DNA of 7,092 bases from Zetaproteobacteria bacterium (lineage in GTDB: Bacteria; Pseudomonadota; Zetaproteobacteria; Mariprofundales; Mariprofundaceae): contig JAJRVG010000134.1 of assembly GCA_021545595.1 (NCBI GenBank), positions 1 through 7,092 of the forward strand, in the 5' to 3' direction. The notes beneath the pieces are model-generated. The model saw only the letters and a program-made list of their open reading frames with translations. It was not told the DNA's origin and did not search any database. This document shows positions 6,076 through 7,092 of this stretch, piece by piece. Positions within the stretch are counted from its first letter, which is position 1; every line of letters starts with the position of its first letter. The position numbers and the translations under genes are program-made.

Positions 6076-6575
6076 GTGATCGGGCATCAGTTCTTTTTGT
6101 CTGTCTGGGCAACATCTGCCGTTCGCCACTGGCAGAAGTGGTGGTGCGTGACCGGGCATCCAAACGGGGGTTGGACAGCCAGTTTGTGTTCGCATCTGCC
6201 GGCACAGGTAGCTGGCATATCGGCAATGGTGCGGATCAGCGTTCTGCAGAGACGGCAAGAAAGTACGGACTCGATTTGAGCCACCATGCTGCCCAGCAGA
6301 TCACAGCCGGGACAGTTGATCGCTGGCAGTGGTTTGTGGCGATGGATGAAGATAATCGTGTGGAGCTGATAAACATGGGTGTGCCGGAAGATAGACTACT
6401 GCTGATGCGGCAGTTTGAGCCTGGCTTTGAGGTCATACCCGATGTTCCAGACCCTTACTATGGAGGGGAAGACGGTTTTGAAGACGCCTACAGAATGCTT
6501 TGTGAAAATGCAGACAGGCTGCTGGATTACCTGAAGGGGAGAGATATCCCTGAAGAGCCCCGCTTAACCCCCTGA
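6072..6575 (+). CDS. Low-molecular-weight protein tyrosine phosphatase
   Basis: This is a 167-residue cytosolic phosphatase of the LMW-PTP (Wzb/Etp-like) family, which removes phosphate from tyrosine through a cysteinyl-phosphate intermediate. The P-loop CLGNICRS lies at 11-18 with nucleophile Cys11 and Arg17. The general acid is Asp127 in DVPDPYYGG (124-132). Ile15 in the P-loop is the residue typical of phosphotyrosine enzymes; the phosphoarginine phosphatase YwlE has Thr there. The ATG overlaps the tsaB stop by four bases and has AGAGGA seven bases upstream (6059-6064). No tyrosine kinase or polysaccharide export gene is in view, so the substrate is unknown, though galU two genes upstream would fit a role in glycan control. 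The 3' end overlaps the opposing lipoprotein gene by 12 bases. Confidence 0.96.
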   Translation: MSDRASVLFVCLGNICRSPLAEVVVRDRASKRGLDSQFVFASAGTGSWHIGNGADQRSAETARKYGLDLSHHAAQQITAGTVDRWQWFVAMDEDNRVELINMGVPEDRLLLMRQFEPGFEVIPDVPDPYYGGEDGFEDAYRMLCENADRLLDYLKGRDIPEEPRLTP

Positions 6576-7025
6576 AGTTGGCCCGACCCGAATTACCATC
6601 CTGGTAGAGAGCGAGCCCTCTTCTATAGATATAGAGCAGGATCGATTCGATTTCAGGAAGGTGAGTGTGTAGCGGCTTCCTTCACTGAAGGCGTTGATGA
6701 ACTGCCACCCATATTTGGGCATTTCGGCGCGGAAAAATTTTGAGATGCTGGAAGACTTGTAGTAGCCCTCATATACGATCACACCAACGGCAAAGCCGGG
6801 AGCCTCATAAACTGAACTCTCATCATCTTTGCGGGAGAGTTCAACCGGAACGGGGATATCATCAAATTCGGCAACCATGCTTACAGGCGTTTCCTGTTTA
6901 ACAGTTTCCCCAGACTTCGTGGACACTGGTTTCTTCGGGCTTCCTGCGTCCGGTTTTGACATCATGCCACACGCAGAGATGGAGAGTGCAAGTCCGATTA
7001 GAAAAGTTCCGGTTATAATACGCAT
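6564..7025 (-). CDS. Small lipoprotein of unknown function
   Basis: The 153-residue protein begins with a lipoprotein signal: Arg2, a hydrophobic core and the lipobox ISAC, with lipidated Cys19. Gly at +2 is not the Asp that retains lipoproteins in the inner membrane, so outer-membrane sorting is plausible. Residues 21-50 are a low-complexity linker rich in Lys, Pro, Ser and Thr. The remainder (about 52-148) looks like one compact alpha/beta domain: an FDDIPVPVEL strand, GFAVGVIVYEGYY (77-89), a helix SSISKFFRAEMPKYGW (92-107), then alternating strands with YTLTFLKSNRSCSISIE. A second Cys is at 130. I do not recognise a named family with certainty. The ATG has a strong AAAGGGGGC site just upstream (7031-7039 on the complementary strand). 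The 3' end runs 12 bases into the opposing phosphatase gene. The 67 bases upstream show no clear promoter. Confidence 0.85.
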   Translation of the reverse strand: MRIITGTFLIGLALSISACGMMSKPDAGSPKKPVSTKSGETVKQETPVSMVAEFDDIPVPVELSRKDDESSVYEAPGFAVGVIVYEGYYKSSSISKFFRAEMPKYGWQFINAFSEGSRYTLTFLKSNRSCSISIEEGSLSTRMVIRVGPTSGG

Positions 7026-7092
7026 GCTTTGCCCCCTTTAGAAAAGATCACAACTGACCCGGAAGGATGTGCATCTGTTCGGTTAAGTGCAA

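Overview
The window looks like ordinary chromosomal DNA from a Gram-negative bacterium, most likely a member of the Pseudomonadota (Proteobacteria) in the broad sense. The support is a lipobox lipoprotein, a UDP-glucose pyrophosphorylase of bacterial GalU type, a bacterial TsaB, and a System II (ResB/CcsA) cytochrome c assembly pair. System II occurs in beta-, delta-, epsilon- and zetaproteobacteria and some other groups; I cannot assign the genus from sequence alone. Base composition is moderate (about half G+C by eye), with AT-rich intergenic stretches. I see no mobile element, CRISPR array, rRNA or tRNA.

Layout: (1) 1-242, the 3' end of purD. (2) A 136-base AT-rich gap with two hairpins, then purE (379-843). 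(3) Overlapping the end of purE, a divergent full-length TsaC/YrdC-family gene (815-1411). (4) A 237-base gap that may encode a 32-residue hydrophobic small protein (1469-1567) and probably holds the promoter/leader of the next cluster. (5) A tightly packed plus-strand cluster at 1649-6575: resB, ccsA, galU, tsaB and a low-molecular-weight protein tyrosine phosphatase, with 4-base overlaps at three of four junctions and a 22-base gap at the other. (6) A convergent minus-strand gene (6564-7025) for a small lipoprotein whose 3' end overlaps the phosphatase gene by 12 bases.

Functionally, purD and purE act in de novo purine synthesis. ResB and CcsA form the inner-membrane machine that exports haem and attaches it to c-type cytochromes. 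GalU makes UDP-glucose for envelope glycans. TsaB belongs to the tRNA t6A37 pathway, and the TsaC-like protein is from the family that makes the pathway's threonylcarbamoyl-AMP intermediate, although its threonine-binding motif is badly degraded here. The phosphatase resembles those that often regulate polysaccharide export, so sitting downstream of galU is suggestive but proves nothing.

I did not find a convincing undescribed multi-gene system. The items most worth a second look are the degenerate TsaC paralogue, the putative 32-residue membrane peptide just upstream of resB, and the unrecognised lipoprotein.
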